In this document: positions 18,001 through 31,350 of the stretch, in pieces
How positions within the stretch are numbered: position 1 is the first letter of the stretch
How the letters are laid out: each line of letters begins with the position of its first letter
NCBI RefSeq assembly: GCF_001417775.1
Contig: NZ_BBZJ01000013.1
Coordinates: forward strand, 362,427 to 426,426
DNA from: Streptomyces sp. TP-A0356
GTDB lineage: Bacteria > Actinomycetota > Actinomycetes > Streptomycetales > Streptomycetaceae
Length of the DNA: 64,000 bases
Direction of reading: 5' to 3'
Translations under genes and position numbers: made by a program
Notes under the pieces: generated by a model
The model's input: only the letters and a program-made list of their open reading frames with translations
The model's database searches: none
Told to the model about the DNA's origin: nothing

Positions 18001-19137
18001 TCACCGCCCGTTGAACGCATCCTTCAGCCGCGAGAACAACCCCTGCTGCCCCGGCTGGAACTGCCCCTGCGGCCGTTCCTCGCCGCGCAGCTTCGCCAGC
18101 TCGCGCAGCAGCCGCTCCTGCTCCGGGTCCAGCTTGGAAGGGGTCTGCACCTCGACATGGACGACCAGATCGCCCCGGCCGCCACCGCGCAGATGTGTGA
18201 CGCCGCGGCCGTGCAGCGGGATCGACTGCCCGGACTGGGTGCCGGGACGGATGTCGACATCCTCCAGGCCGTCCAGTGTCTCCAGCGGGACCTTCGTGCC
18301 CAGGGCCGCCGCCGTCATCGGGATGGTGACCGTGCAGTGCAGGTCGTCGCCGCGGCGCTGGAAGGTCGGATGCGGCAGTTCGTGGATCTCGACGTACAGG
18401 TCACCGGCGGGCCCGCCGCCGGGGCCGACCTCGCCCTCGCCCGCGAGCTGGATCCGCGTGCCGTTGTCGACACCGGCGGGGATCTTGACGGTGAGCGTCC
18501 TGCGGGAGCGCACCCGCCCGTCGCCCGCGCACTCCGGGCACGGGTTCGGGACGATCGTGCCGAAGCCCTGGCACTGCGGGCACGGCCGGGACGTCATGAC
18601 CTGGCCCAGGAAGGACCGCGTGACCTGCGAGACCTCACCACGGCCGCGGCACATGTCACAGGTCTGCGCGGTGGTGCCGGGCGCGGCGCCCTCGCCGTTG
18701 CAGGTGTTGCAGACGATGGCCGTGTCGACCTGGATGTCCTTCGTCGTGCCGAAGGCCGCCTCGTCGAGCTCGACCTCCAGCCGGATCATGGCGTCCTGGC
18801 CCCGGCGGGTGCGCGAACGCGGACCGCGCTGCGACGCCGTACCGAAGAACGCGTCCATGATGTCGGAGAAGTTCCCGAAGCCGCCCGCGCCGAAGCCGCC
18901 CGCGCCGGCGCCGCCCGCCTGGGACAGCGGGTCACCGCCGAGATCGTAGACCTGCTTCTTCTGCGGGTCCGAGAGAACCTCGTACGCGGCGTTGATCTCC
19001 TTGAACCGCTCCTGCGTCTTGGGATCGGGGTTGACGTCCGGATGCAGCTCGCGGGCGAGCCTGCGGAACGCCTTCTTGATCTCCTCCTGCGACGCATCGC
19101 GGCGCACGCCGAGTACGGCGTAGTAGTCCGTGGCCAC
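18001..19137 (-). CDS. dnaJ: Chaperone DnaJ (second copy type, hrcA-linked)
   Basis: Hsp40 co-chaperone that stimulates DnaK ATPase. The 378-residue product has the J domain with HPD at 32-34, a Gly-rich stretch ([14 protein letters not shown]), four CxxCxGxG zinc repeats ([32 protein letters not shown]) and the C-terminal substrate domain. Start GTG 19137 follows the hrcA TAA without a gap. The hrcA-dnaJ order is the one used by the HrcA-regulated DnaJ2 of Streptomyces, separate from the dnaK operon. Confidence 0.95.
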   Translation of the reverse strand: MATDYYAVLGVRRDASQEEIKKAFRRLARELHPDVNPDPKTQERFKEINAAYEVLSDPQKKQVYDLGGDPLSQAGGAGAGGFGAGGFGNFSDIMDAFFGTASQRGPRSRTRRGQDAMIRLEVELDEAAFGTTKDIQVDTAIVCNTCNGEGAAPGTTAQTCDMCRGRGEVSQVTRSFLGQVMTSRPCPQCQGFGTIVPNPCPECAGDGRVRSRRTLTVKIPAGVDNGTRIQLAGEGEVGPGGGPAGDLYVEIHELPHPTFQRRGDDLHCTVTIPMTAAALGTKVPLETLDGLEDVDIRPGTQSGQSIPLHGRGVTHLRGGGRGDLVVHVEVQTPSKLDPEQERLLRELAKLRGEERPQGQFQPGQQGLFSRLKDAFNGR

Positions 19138-20157
19138 TTACGACTCCGCCAGGATCTGTCCGACGTACCGTGCCACCGCTCGTACCGCTCCCATCGTTCC
19201 CGGGTAATCCATGCGGGTCGGTCCGACCACGCCGAGTTTGGCTACTGCCTCGCCGCCCGAACCGTAGCCGACGGAGACGATGGACGTGGAGTTGAGTCCC
19301 TCATAGGCGTTCTCATGGCCGATACGCACCCGCATGGCCGGATCCTTCGCCTCGCCCAGCAACTTGAGGAGCACGACCTGCTCCTCGAGCGCCTCCAGGA
19401 CGGGGCGGATGGTGAGAGGGAAGTCATGCGCGAAACGGGTGAGATTGGCGGTGCCGCCGATCATCAGCCGCTCCTCGGTCTCCTCCACGAGCGTCTCCAG
19501 AAGGGTGGAGAGCACCGTCGCGACCGTACCGCGGTCCTCCGGTTCCTCGAAGGCCTCGGGCAGGTCCTGTACAAGCTGCGGAACGTCCGCGAAGCGACGG
19601 CCCGCGACCCGGCTGTTGAGCCGCGCGCGCAGATCCGCAAGAGACGTTTCTCCGAACGGCGCCGGGCAGTCGATCATGCGCTGTTCGACCCGGCCGGTGT
19701 CCGTGATCAGCACGAGCATCAGGCGCGCGGGCGCCATCGACAACAGCTCCACGTGCCGCACGGTCGAGCGCGTCAGCGACGGGTACTGCACGACGGCGAC
19801 CTGCCGGGTGAGCTGGGCGAGCAGTCGTACCGTACGCGCCACCACGTCGTCGAGGTCGACGGCGCCCTCCAGGAAGTTGTGGATCGCGCGGCGCTCGGGC
19901 GGGGTCATCGGCTTGACGGCCGCGAGCTTGTCGACGAAGAGGCGGTAGCCCTTGTCCGTGGGGATGCGTCCGGCGCTGGTGTGCGGCTGGGCGATGTAGC
20001 CCTCCTCCTCCAGCGCGGCCATGTCGTTACGGACGGTGGCCGGGGAGACACCGAGGTTGTGCCGCTCGGTGAGCGCCTTGGAGCCCACCGGCTCCTCGGT
20101 GCCGACGTAGTCCTGGACGATGGCGCGCAGCACTTCGAGCCTGCGTTCACTGAGCAT
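19138..20157 (-). CDS. hrcA: Heat-inducible transcription repressor HrcA
   Basis: Repressor that binds CIRCE and is kept active by GroEL. The 339-residue product has the N-terminal winged helix ([18 protein letters not shown], then [22 protein letters not shown]) and the C-terminal regulatory domain. Start ATG 20157 has GGAGGTG about 7 nt upstream. A perfect CIRCE lies 42 nt before the start codon, so the gene represses itself and dnaJ. Confidence 0.96.
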   Translation of the reverse strand: MLSERRLEVLRAIVQDYVGTEEPVGSKALTERHNLGVSPATVRNDMAALEEEGYIAQPHTSAGRIPTDKGYRLFVDKLAAVKPMTPPERRAIHNFLEGAVDLDDVVARTVRLLAQLTRQVAVVQYPSLTRSTVRHVELLSMAPARLMLVLITDTGRVEQRMIDCPAPFGETSLADLRARLNSRVAGRRFADVPQLVQDLPEAFEEPEDRGTVATVLSTLLETLVEETEERLMIGGTANLTRFAHDFPLTIRPVLEALEEQVVLLKLLGEAKDPAMRVRIGHENAYEGLNSTSIVSVGYGSGGEAVAKLGVVGPTRMDYPGTMGAVRAVARYVGQILAES

Positions 20158-20198
20158 CGCGCACACCTCCAGCGGTCGACGTCCCCTTGGCGCTTCCC

Positions 20199-20225
20199 CT
20201 GGCACTCTTCGCGTGTGAGTGCCAG
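20199..20225. promoter_or_regulatory. CIRCE operator
   Basis: Perfect inverted repeat CTGGCACTC-N9-GAGTGCCAG, the actinomycete form of the HrcA operator (general consensus TTAGCACTC-N9-GAGTGCTAA). It sits directly upstream of hrcA-dnaJ, where it should overlap the promoter or transcript start. Confidence 0.96.
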
Positions 20226-20384
20226 CATCCCCGAGTCAGTGTACGGCGGCGGGGTACGCCCCCGGCAAGGGCGGACCCCGCCGCCGTGGCGAGGTGTACC
20301 GACCTGTCCCGGGGTGTCCGCCGGCCCGGCCGCCCGGGACGGCGTCGTCGCCCATGACGGCCGCCCGGGGATAGCGTCGCTCGT

Positions 20385-21119
20385 ATGACGGTCTTGTGGG
20401 AAGACTCCGGGTGGGAGGCGCTCGGTCCGGGGGCGGGGCGGACCCGGCTTCCGGGCTGGGACTGCACCGCCGGACTGGTCGTGGGCGAGCGCGGGGCGCT
20501 GATGATCGACGCGGGGTCGGGCCTGGGCGAGGGAGCGCGGTTGCGCACCGAGGCGCGGCGGTTGCTCGCACCCCTGGGCGCGGACCGGCGTGTGACGCAT
20601 CTCGCGCTCACGCACCCCCATTTCGACCATGTCCTCGGGGCGGCGGCGTTCGCGGGCGTGGAGGTGTTCGGGGCGGTGGGCATGGACGCGGTGTTCGTCC
20701 ACGAGCGCGACGAGCTGGTCGCGGACGCGGTGCGCAACGGTCTGGACCCGCCCGTGGCGGCCGAGGCCGCGGACGTACTCGTCCACCCGCACCACCAGGT
20801 CGCGGGCGAGTGGACGCTGGACCTGGGCGGGGTGACGGTGCTGCTGGCCAACGTCGGCCCGGCCCACACCGCCCATGACCTGGCGGTCCTCGTCCCCGGG
20901 GAGCGGGAGGTGGTGTTCTGCGGGGACCTGGTGGAGGAGTCCGGCGAGCCTCAGGCGGGCCCGGACGCGGTGCCCTCGCACTGGCCCGCGGCCCTGGACC
21001 GGCTGCTGGCGCTGGGTGGCGAGGACGCGCTGTACGTGCCCGGGCACGGTGCGGTGGTCGACGCGGCGTTCGTCCGGTCCCAGCGCGACGAACTGGCGGC
21101 CCGATTCGGCGTGTCGTAG
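20385..21119 (+). CDS. MBL-fold metallo-hydrolase
   Basis: 244-residue zinc hydrolase with the HxHxDH motif in THPHFDHV (76-82), a second ligand in NVGPAHTAHDL, the Asp of FCGDLVEE and the final His of VPGHGAVVD. The order fits the glyoxalase II/beta-lactamase-like superfamily. The substrate is not evident. ATG 20385 is 160 nt from CIRCE and divergent from hrcA. Confidence 0.85.
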   Translation: MTVLWEDSGWEALGPGAGRTRLPGWDCTAGLVVGERGALMIDAGSGLGEGARLRTEARRLLAPLGADRRVTHLALTHPHFDHVLGAAAFAGVEVFGAVGMDAVFVHERDELVADAVRNGLDPPVAAEAADVLVHPHHQVAGEWTLDLGGVTVLLANVGPAHTAHDLAVLVPGEREVVFCGDLVEESGEPQAGPDAVPSHWPAALDRLLALGGEDALYVPGHGAVVDAAFVRSQRDELAARFGVS

Positions 21120-21165
21120 GCGTTCGTACGCCCTTGCCGGCCGGGCTTCTCCTATCGTCATCCGA

Positions 21166-21969
21166 ATGCGCCAGTACTCGCCGGACCTGACCCCGCCGTG
21201 GAAGAAGCCCAAGCCCGTGCCGGAGGTACCGGCCGAGCCCGGTCTGGTGGTCGAGGAGCCGCGCACCGGCTTCTGCGGCGCGGTGATCCGCTGCGAGGCG
21301 GGCACGGTGACCCTGGAGGACCGCTTCGGCAAGCACCGCGTGTTCCCCCTGGAGCCGCGGGGCTTCCTCCTTGAGGGGCGGGTGGTGACGCTGGTGCGCC
21401 CGTCGAAGGCGCCGGCGCGGCCCACCCGTACGGCATCCGGCTCGGTGGCCGTCCCCGGCGCACGCGCGCGCGTGGCCCGCGCCGGCCGGATCTACGTGGA
21501 GGGCCGTCACGACGCGGAGCTGGTCGAGAAGGTGTGGGGCGACGACCTGCGCGTCGAGGGAGTCGTGGTGGAGTACCTGGAGGGCGTGGACGACCTGCCG
21601 TCGATCGTCTCGGCCTTCTCCCCCGGCCCCGACGCGCGTCTCGGCGTCCTGGTGGACCACCTGGTCCCCGGTACGAAGGAGTGGCGCATCGCGGAGTCCG
21701 TGACGAGCGAGCACGCCCTGGTGGTGGGCCACCCGTACATCGACATCTGGGAGGCGGTGAAGCCCTCGTCACTGGGGATCGAGTCCTGGCCCCGGGTCCC
21801 GCGCGGTCAGGACTGGAAGAAGGGCGTCTGCCGGGCACTGGGCTGGCCGCAGAACACGGGCGAGGCGTGGCAGCGGATCCTGTCCCGGGTGCGCTCCTAC
21901 AAGGACCTGGAGCCGGAGTTGCTGGGCCGGGTGGAGGAACTGATCGACTTCGTCACGGCGCAGCCGTGA
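21166..21969 (+). CDS. DUF3097 family protein
   Basis: 267-residue soluble protein matching the actinobacterial DUF3097 family in length and in blocks such as RIYVEGRHDAELVEKVWG and VDHLVPGTKEWRIAE. The EGRHDAEL block resembles a TOPRIM-like acidic motif, a point of inference. Start ATG 21166 is 46 nt after the MBL gene, likely the same transcript. Function is not established. Confidence 0.85.
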   Translation: MRQYSPDLTPPWKKPKPVPEVPAEPGLVVEEPRTGFCGAVIRCEAGTVTLEDRFGKHRVFPLEPRGFLLEGRVVTLVRPSKAPARPTRTASGSVAVPGARARVARAGRIYVEGRHDAELVEKVWGDDLRVEGVVVEYLEGVDDLPSIVSAFSPGPDARLGVLVDHLVPGTKEWRIAESVTSEHALVVGHPYIDIWEAVKPSSLGIESWPRVPRGQDWKKGVCRALGWPQNTGEAWQRILSRVRSYKDLEPELLGRVEELIDFVTAQP

Positions 21970-21984
21970 GCGGCGGAAGAGTGC

Positions 21985-22012
21985 CGAGCCCGCTGGTGTC
22001 GAGTGGGGCTCG
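21985..22012. terminator. Hairpin after the DUF3097 gene
   Basis: 7 bp arms CGAGCCC and GGGCTCG with a 14 nt loop, 16 nt past the stop codon. It would serve the plus strand; hemW ends convergently 128 nt further on. Confidence 0.45.
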
Positions 22013-22139
22013 CCGTCTCGGCGTCCACAGCGGTCGTCTCCATGCCCTCCAGATCCGCCGCGCACTGTCGGCGGCCGCCTAGGAACCAGGTCAGGGGAGC
22101 GAACCGGCGTTCCGCGCCCATTCACCCGCGGGAGGATGA

Positions 22140-23381
22140 TCAGTCCACCAGGTCCCGCACCACGGCGTCCGCCAGCAACCGCCCCCGCAGCGTCAGAACG
22201 GCCCGCCCCTCCCGGTACGGCCCCTCCTCCAGCAGCCCGTCCGCCAGCGCCCGACGCGAGGCCGCGAGGCCCGCCTCCCGCAGCAGCGACAGCGGCACGC
22301 CCTCCCGCAGACGCAGTTCCAGCAGGATCCGCTCCACCCGGCGGTCCTCCTCGGACAGGACCTCCCGCCCGGCTCCCGGGGAGCGGCCTTCCGCCAGCGC
22401 CGCCGCGTAGGCGCCCGGGTGCTTCACGTTCCACCAGCGCACGCCGCCCACATGGCTGTGGGCGCCGGGGCCCGCGCCCCACCAGTCGGCGCCGCGCCAG
22501 TAGAGCTCGTTGTGGAGGCAGCGACCGGAGGCCGACGTGGCCCAGTTCGAGACCTCGTACCAGTCGTAGCCCGCCGATCCGAGCACCTCGTCCGCGATCA
22601 GGTAGCGGTCCGCGTGGACGTCGTCGTCCGTCATCGGGATCTCGCCCCGGCGGATGCGACGGGCCAGCTGCGTGCCCTCCTCCACGATCAGCGCGTACGC
22701 CGAGACATGGTCGGGGCCCGCGCGCAGCGCCGCGTCCAGCGACGCCCGCCAGTCGTCGTCCGACTCCCCCGGGGTGCCGTAGATCAGGTCCAGGTTCACA
22801 TGCTCGAAGCCCGCCGCCCGCGCCTCCGCCACACAGGCCTCGGGGCGGCCGGGCGTGTGCGTACGGTCCAGGATCCTCAGGACGTGCGGACGTGCGCTCT
22901 GCATGCCGAAGGAGATCCGGTTGAAGCCGCCCGCGCGGAGGGTGGCGAGATACTCCGGGCCGACCGACTCCGGGTTCGCCTCCGTCGTCACCTCGGCGTC
23001 GTCCGCGAGACCGAACTCGTCACGGATCGAGGCCAGCATCCGTACGAGGTCGCCGGCGGCCAGCAGCGTCGGCGTGCCGCCCCCGACGAAGACCGTGCGC
23101 ACCGGGCGCGGGTCGTCGCCCAGCACCTTGCGGGCCAGCCGGACCTCCTCGATCAGGGTCTCCGCGTAGTTGTCGCGGGACGCCAGCACCCCGCCCGTGC
23201 CGCGCAGCTCCGTCGCCGTGTAGGTGTTGAAGTCGCAGTAGCCGCAGCGTGTGGCGCAGTAGGGCACGTGGAGATAGAACCCGAGGGGCCGCTCGGCGGC
23301 CCCGGCCAGGGCGTGCGTGGGCAGCGCCCCGTCGTCGGGGACGGGCTCGCCGTCGGGAAGTGCGGAAGGCATGTCCTCCAT
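22140..23381 (-). CDS. hemW: HemW-type radical SAM protein
   Basis: Radical SAM protein of 413 residues, formerly annotated as oxygen-independent coproporphyrinogen III oxidase, now considered a heme chaperone. The cluster motif is CATRCGYC (Cys42, 46, 49), followed by VFVGGGTPTLL and TTEANPES. It lacks the N-terminal extension of true HemN. The start is ATG 23381 or ATG 23372; GGAGG lies just ahead of the second with tight spacing. HemW lies close to hrcA-dnaJ in many actinomycetes. Confidence 0.92.
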   Translation of the reverse strand: MEDMPSALPDGEPVPDDGALPTHALAGAAERPLGFYLHVPYCATRCGYCDFNTYTATELRGTGGVLASRDNYAETLIEEVRLARKVLGDDPRPVRTVFVGGGTPTLLAAGDLVRMLASIRDEFGLADDAEVTTEANPESVGPEYLATLRAGGFNRISFGMQSARPHVLRILDRTHTPGRPEACVAEARAAGFEHVNLDLIYGTPGESDDDWRASLDAALRAGPDHVSAYALIVEEGTQLARRIRRGEIPMTDDDVHADRYLIADEVLGSAGYDWYEVSNWATSASGRCLHNELYWRGADWWGAGPGAHSHVGGVRWWNVKHPGAYAAALAEGRSPGAGREVLSEEDRRVERILLELRLREGVPLSLLREAGLAASRRALADGLLEEGPYREGRAVLTLRGRLLADAVVRDLVD

Positions 23382-23417
23382 TGTCCCGTACCGCCGGGAC
23401 TCCGGCGTTTCCCCCGC

Positions 23418-25343
23418 TCACTCCGCCTGCAGCACCAGCAGCGCCAGATCGTCCTCCGGCGGCCTCCCGCCGAACTCGTGCACCAGTGTCCTGATCCGCT
23501 CCGCGATCAGCTGCGCGCTCAGCCCGGCGCAGCCGGCGAGCGCGGCCGCCAGCCCGTCCCCGTCGTCGAACTGGCGCGACCCGCTGCGCCGCTCGGTGAC
23601 CCCGTCCGTGACGCACAGGAGCGTGTCGCCGGGGTGCAGCTCGAAGGTCTCGCACGTGTACGTCACGTCCTCGACGACCCCGAGGAGCGTCTGCGGCTGC
23701 GCCACGGCCCGTACGTCGCCGTCCGGGCCCAGCAGCAGCGGCAGCGGATGCCCGGCGGCGGCGAGCGTGCAGCGCACCCCGCCGTCGAAGGGGACCAGCT
23801 CGCCGTAGAGGAGGGAGAGGAAGCGGGCGTGGGGGCCGTCGTGGGCGACCGGTACCGGCGTGCCCGCCGCGATCAGCGCCCGCGCCGCGGCGTCCGAGGC
23901 CTCCGTGGCGTCGTCGAGGAGGAGCTGGTTGAGGCGGTCCAGGACGTCGGGGACCGCGTAGCCCTCGCGGGCCAGCAGCCTGAGCCAGGGCCGGGCGAGC
24001 CCGATCACGACCGCCGCCTCCGGGCCCTTGCCCTGGACGTCGCCGAGCGCGAAGCACCACCGTCCGTCGCCGGCCGGGAAGAGGTCGTAGAAGTCGCCGC
24101 TCGGGCCGCCCTTGTCGCACGGCTCGTAGACGAGCGCGCTGCGCACCCCGGGGATCTCGGCGACCGCGCCGGGCAGCAGCCCGCGCTGCAGCACCCGGCT
24201 GATGGTGGCCTGGCGCGCGTACTGCCGGGCCGCCCCGATGGCCAGCGCCACCCGGCGGCTGAGGTCCTCGACGAGCCCGGTGACCTCGTCGGGGAAGCGC
24301 AGCAGTCCCGCCCGCCCGATGACGAGCGTGCCAAGCGGCCGGCCGCCGGCGATCAGCCGGTAGGCGAGCGCCGCCCCGGACGCGCCGCGCGTACCCAGCG
24401 CCTCACCGGGCCAGGGCACGGGCACAGCCCGGGAGCGCACCGACTCGGGCAGCCGGGGCGGGTCCTTCTCCAGTGCCCGGCGCAGTTCCTCCATGCGGTT
24501 CTCGCTGCCGTGCCAGACGCGGGCGAGGCGCGGCCCGGCGGCGATCACCGAGTCGGGCCCGTGCCAGCCGCTCGCCTCGTCCTCCAGCCACACCGCGCAC
24601 CAGTCGGCGAGCCGCGGCACCAGGAGCTGGCCGGTGAGCGCGGCGACCAGGTCCTCGTCGAGCTGCCCGGCGAGCAGGTCGGAGGCCTCGGCCAGGAACG
24701 AGAGAGCGCCGCGGCCCCGCCAGTCACGGTCGTGCGCGCCGCGTCCGGACTCGGCGAAGGCGGAGAGTTCGGGCCCGAGTATCTCGGCCGCGCTCAGCCC
24801 GCGCTGCAGGGCGCTCTCGGCGGCGTACGCCTCGATCTGCTCCTCGGCGTCCAGGGCGCCGTCCAGGGGCAGCAGTGCCCAGACGGTCTTGGCGCCGGTG
24901 CGGTAGGTGATCCCCCAGGCGGTGGCGAGCGTGGAGACCAGCCGCAGTCCGCGCCCGTACTCGGGTATGCCGTAGGGGCGCTCGGTGCCGTCGTCCCTCA
25001 CCACGCGCGAGGGGTGGTGGTCGGAGACCTCGACGACGACCGCGGCCGGCTCGTCCTCCGCGTCCTCCAGCCGGCAGACCACGTCGACGTCCGTGCCCGC
25101 ATGCACCACGGCGTTGGTGACGAGTTCGCTGACGACGACCAGGGCATCGTCGGCCAGCCGCTCGGTGAAGGCGTCGGGCCCGGCGGACCGGGCCCACTCG
25201 GTGAGGGCGGCACGCACGAACCGGCGGGCGGCGCCGGGCGCGAGCGGGCCTCCGGGCAGCGTCGTACGCGCCACCGCACGGTCGGGCGCAGGCATACCAG
25301 GGGCACGGGACAAGGTCTCCCGTTGCGTCGGAATGACCCCCAT
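23418..25343 (-). CDS. SpoIIE-type phosphatase with N-terminal ATPase/kinase and GAF-like domains
   Basis: Putative partner-switching regulator of 641 residues. An N-terminal HATPase of the RsbW/SpoIIAB type (SELVTNAVVHAGT at 72-84, then YGRGLRLV) is followed by a GAF-like region (about 205-375) and a PP2C SpoIIE domain with SGDFYDLFP, GDVQGKGPEAA and VTDGVTE, which keep the metal-binding Asp residues. Such proteins act on anti-sigma antagonists. ATG 25343 has GGGGAG 6 nt upstream. It is divergent from the hybrid kinase, 102 nt apart, which suggests shared control. Confidence 0.9.
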   Translation of the reverse strand: MGVIPTQRETLSRAPGMPAPDRAVARTTLPGGPLAPGAARRFVRAALTEWARSAGPDAFTERLADDALVVVSELVTNAVVHAGTDVDVVCRLEDAEDEPAAVVVEVSDHHPSRVVRDDGTERPYGIPEYGRGLRLVSTLATAWGITYRTGAKTVWALLPLDGALDAEEQIEAYAAESALQRGLSAAEILGPELSAFAESGRGAHDRDWRGRGALSFLAEASDLLAGQLDEDLVAALTGQLLVPRLADWCAVWLEDEASGWHGPDSVIAAGPRLARVWHGSENRMEELRRALEKDPPRLPESVRSRAVPVPWPGEALGTRGASGAALAYRLIAGGRPLGTLVIGRAGLLRFPDEVTGLVEDLSRRVALAIGAARQYARQATISRVLQRGLLPGAVAEIPGVRSALVYEPCDKGGPSGDFYDLFPAGDGRWCFALGDVQGKGPEAAVVIGLARPWLRLLAREGYAVPDVLDRLNQLLLDDATEASDAAARALIAAGTPVPVAHDGPHARFLSLLYGELVPFDGGVRCTLAAAGHPLPLLLGPDGDVRAVAQPQTLLGVVEDVTYTCETFELHPGDTLLCVTDGVTERRSGSRQFDDGDGLAAALAGCAGLSAQLIAERIRTLVHEFGGRPPEDDLALLVLQAE

Positions 25344-25445
25344 GGACAGCTCCCCGAGGAGTTCGGACGAATACGCCTCTGACGATGCGGACAGAGTGAC
25401 AGACTGACCCCGCCCATAAGCGCCGAGTTACCGAAGTGGGCCGTC

Positions 25446-28769
<3,324 letters not shown>

Positions 28770-28781
28770 GGCACCATCACC

Positions 28782-29357
28782 ATGCGTACTGAGGAAACGA
28801 CCGACGACCGCGCCGGCATCCTCCTTGTCGACGACATGGAGGACAACCTGATCGCGTTGGAGGCCGTCCTGGGGTCCTTCAACGAGCAGTTGGTGCGGGC
28901 GCGTTCGGGCGAGGAGGCGCTGAAGGCGCTGCTCCAACAGCGCTTCGCCGTCGTCCTGCTGGACATCCGCATGCCGGGCATGGACGGTTTCGAGACCGCC
29001 GCGCACATCAAGCGGCTCGACCACACCAAGGACGTCCCCATCATCTTCCTGACCAGCTCGGACGCCGACGCGGGGTACGCCTTCCGCGGATACGCGACCG
29101 GGGCCGCCGACTATCTGACGAAGCCCTTCGACCCGTGGGTGCTGCGCGCGAAGGTGACGGTGTTCCTCGATCTGCACCGCAAGACCCAGCAGCTGGAACG
29201 GACTCTGGCCCGGCAGCGCACCCACTGCGCCCGGCTGAGCACGGGTCTGGCGGTTCTCGAGAAACAGCTGTCCGGGGACGGTCCCCCGGACCTGGCGGAA
29301 CTGCGCGTCCAGGTCCGGGAGCTGAGGGAGTGGGTGGAGGGGGGCTGCGCCTCGTGA
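28782..29357 (+). CDS. Response regulator with receiver and coiled-coil tail
   Basis: 191 residues. Receiver domain with acidic pair Asp17/Asp18, phospho-acceptor Asp61 in LLDIRMPGMDG, Thr/Ser in LTSSDAD and Lys in YLTKPFDP. The tail from about 140 is a predicted helix (EKQLSGDGPPDLAELRVQVR region) without DNA-binding or output domain, so it may act by protein contact. It directly follows the hybrid kinase. It ends 24 nt before the convergent acyl-CoA ligase. Confidence 0.93.
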   Translation: MRTEETTDDRAGILLVDDMEDNLIALEAVLGSFNEQLVRARSGEEALKALLQQRFAVVLLDIRMPGMDGFETAAHIKRLDHTKDVPIIFLTSSDADAGYAFRGYATGAADYLTKPFDPWVLRAKVTVFLDLHRKTQQLERTLARQRTHCARLSTGLAVLEKQLSGDGPPDLAELRVQVRELREWVEGGCAS

Positions 29358-29381
29358 GGGGGGCGCACCCACGACGGTCCC

Positions 29382-31256
29382 CTATGCCTCGCGCGAGCCG
29401 GCGTACATCTCGTCGATGAGGTGCTGGTACTCCCGCTCCACCACCGGCCGCTTCAACTTCAGGCTCGGCGTGATCTCACCGTGCTCCACATCGAGGTCCC
29501 GCGGCAGGAGCCGGAACTTCTTGATGGTCTGCCAGCGCTGAAGCCCCTGGTTGAGCTGCTTGACGTAGCCGTCGACCATCTCCACCGTGGCGGGCGCGGC
29601 GACGACCTCCGCGTAGGACTTGCCCTCCAGCCCGTTCTCCTTCGCCCACTCCAGGATGGCGACCTCGTCCAGCGCGATGAGCGCCGTGCAGAAGTTACGG
29701 TCGGCGCCGTGCACCAGGATGTTGGAGACGTACGGGCACACCGCCTTGAACTGGCCCTCGACCTCGGCGGGCGCGATGTACTTGCCGCCGGATGTCTTGA
29801 TGAGGTCCTTCTTGCGGTCGGTGATCCGCAGATAGCCGTCGGGCGACAGCTCGCCGATGTCCCCGGTGTGGAACCATCCGTCCGCCTCCAGGACCTCGGC
29901 GGTCTTCTCCGGCAGCCCGTGGTAGCCCTCCATGATGCCGGGGCCGCGCAGCAGGATCTCGCCGTCGTCCGCGATACGCACCTCGGTGCCGGGCAGCGGC
30001 TTGCCGACCGTGCCCGTGCGGTACGCCTCGCCCGGATTCACGAAGGAAGCCGCGGAGGACTCCGTGAGGCCGTAGCCCTCCAGGATGTGGATGCCGGCAC
30101 CCGCGAAGAAGTACCCGATCTCGGGGGCGAGGGCGGCGGAGCCGGACACGCAGGCACGCAGCCTGCCGCCGAACGCCTCGCGGATCTTCGCGAACACCAG
30201 CGCGTCCGCGGTCTTGTGCTTGGCGGCGAGGCCGAAGGGCACGGCGTGGGTGCCGGTGCGGCGGAAGTTGTCCTGCGAGACCTTGGCGTACTCGCGCGCG
30301 ACCCCGGCCGCCCACTGGAAGATCTTGTACTTCGCCGCGCCGCCGGCCCGTGCCTTGGCCGCGACCCCGTTGTAGACCTTCTCGAAGATACGGGGCACGG
30401 CCGCCATGTAGGTCGGCTGCACGACCGGCAGATTCTCGATGATCTTGTCCACGCGGCCGTCGACGGCGGTGACGTGCCCCACCTCGATCTGGCCGGAGGT
30501 GAGCACCTTGCCGAAGACGTGCGCGAGCGGCAGCCACAGGTACTGCACGTCCTCGCCGCTGACCAGCCCGGTCGCCGCGATGGCCTTCGCCATGTACGCC
30601 CAGTTGTCGTGCGGCAGGCGCACACCCTTGGGGCGGCCGGTGGTGCCCGAGGTGTAGATGAGGGTGGCGAGCTGGTCCCTGGTGATCGCGCCGACCCGCT
30701 CCTTGATCAGCTCGGGGTGCTTGTCCAGATGGGCGGCGCCGCGGGTCTCCAGCTCGGCGAGGGTGAGCACCCGGTCATCGGTCTCGACGCCCCTGGGGTC
30801 GATCACCACGACATGGGTCAGCTCGGGCAGCTCGTCACGCTTCTCGCGTGCCTTGGCGAGCTGCTCGGCGTTCTCGGCGATCAGCACCCTGCTGCTGGAG
30901 TCCGACAGGATGAACGCGGACTCTTCGGCGTTCGTCTGCGGGTAGATGGTCGTCGTGGCGGCGCCGGCGCACAGGATGCCCAGGTCGGCGAGGATCCACT
31001 CGACCCGCGTCGAGGAGGCGAGCGCCACCCGCTGCTCCGGCCGCACCCCCAGCTCGATCAGTCCGGCCGCGATCGCGTAGACCCGCTCGGCGGCCTGCGC
31101 CCAGCTCAGCGACTTCCAGTCGTCCGGCCCCTGACCCGAGGCGGGGGGTACGGGGTAGCGGTATGCCTCGGCATCCGGAGTGGCCGTCACGCGCTCCAGA
31201 AAGAGGGCCGCCACGGACGGCGGACGGTTCTCGATCAAAGTCTGTGTGTCGCTCAC
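29382..31256 (-). CDS. Long-chain fatty acid-CoA ligase
   Basis: AMP-forming acyl-CoA synthetase of 624 residues, FadD15-like. Motifs: P-loop YTSGTTGRPKGV near 205, LEGYGLTESSA near 392, DGWFHTGDIGEL near 470, and the catalytic Lys region ITDRKKDLIKTSGGKYIAP near 490-510. Start GTG 31256 has GGAGG five nt upstream. The leader has a short palindrome and a 14 bp tandem repeat. Confidence 0.93.
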   Translation of the reverse strand: MSDTQTLIENRPPSVAALFLERVTATPDAEAYRYPVPPASGQGPDDWKSLSWAQAAERVYAIAAGLIELGVRPEQRVALASSTRVEWILADLGILCAGAATTTIYPQTNAEESAFILSDSSSRVLIAENAEQLAKAREKRDELPELTHVVVIDPRGVETDDRVLTLAELETRGAAHLDKHPELIKERVGAITRDQLATLIYTSGTTGRPKGVRLPHDNWAYMAKAIAATGLVSGEDVQYLWLPLAHVFGKVLTSGQIEVGHVTAVDGRVDKIIENLPVVQPTYMAAVPRIFEKVYNGVAAKARAGGAAKYKIFQWAAGVAREYAKVSQDNFRRTGTHAVPFGLAAKHKTADALVFAKIREAFGGRLRACVSGSAALAPEIGYFFAGAGIHILEGYGLTESSAASFVNPGEAYRTGTVGKPLPGTEVRIADDGEILLRGPGIMEGYHGLPEKTAEVLEADGWFHTGDIGELSPDGYLRITDRKKDLIKTSGGKYIAPAEVEGQFKAVCPYVSNILVHGADRNFCTALIALDEVAILEWAKENGLEGKSYAEVVAAPATVEMVDGYVKQLNQGLQRWQTIKKFRLLPRDLDVEHGEITPSLKLKRPVVEREYQHLIDEMYAGSREA

Positions 31257-31280
31257 GACATCCTCCGGGGCCCGCGACGG

Positions 31281-31316
31281 TGCGGCTGGCTCATTGCGGC
31301 TGGCTCATTGCGGCTG
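31281..31316. repeat. 14 bp tandem repeat in the acyl-CoA ligase leader
   Basis: TGCGGCTGGCTCAT occurs twice head to tail (31281-31308) with a third partial copy. It lies 25 nt before the start codon, inside the likely 5' untranslated region. Confidence 0.8.
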
Positions 31317-31340
31317 TTCTCACTGGCGAGCTGTTGTTTA

Positions 31341-31350
31341 ACTCGCGAGT
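31341..31350. promoter_or_regulatory. Palindrome ACTCGCGAGT, putative TetR-type operator
   Basis: Perfect 10 bp palindrome with AT-rich flanks (GTTTA left, AACTATC right), about 85 nt before the acyl-CoA ligase start. TetR-family regulators of fatty acid genes in actinomycetes use similar sites; assignment is inference. Confidence 0.4.
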
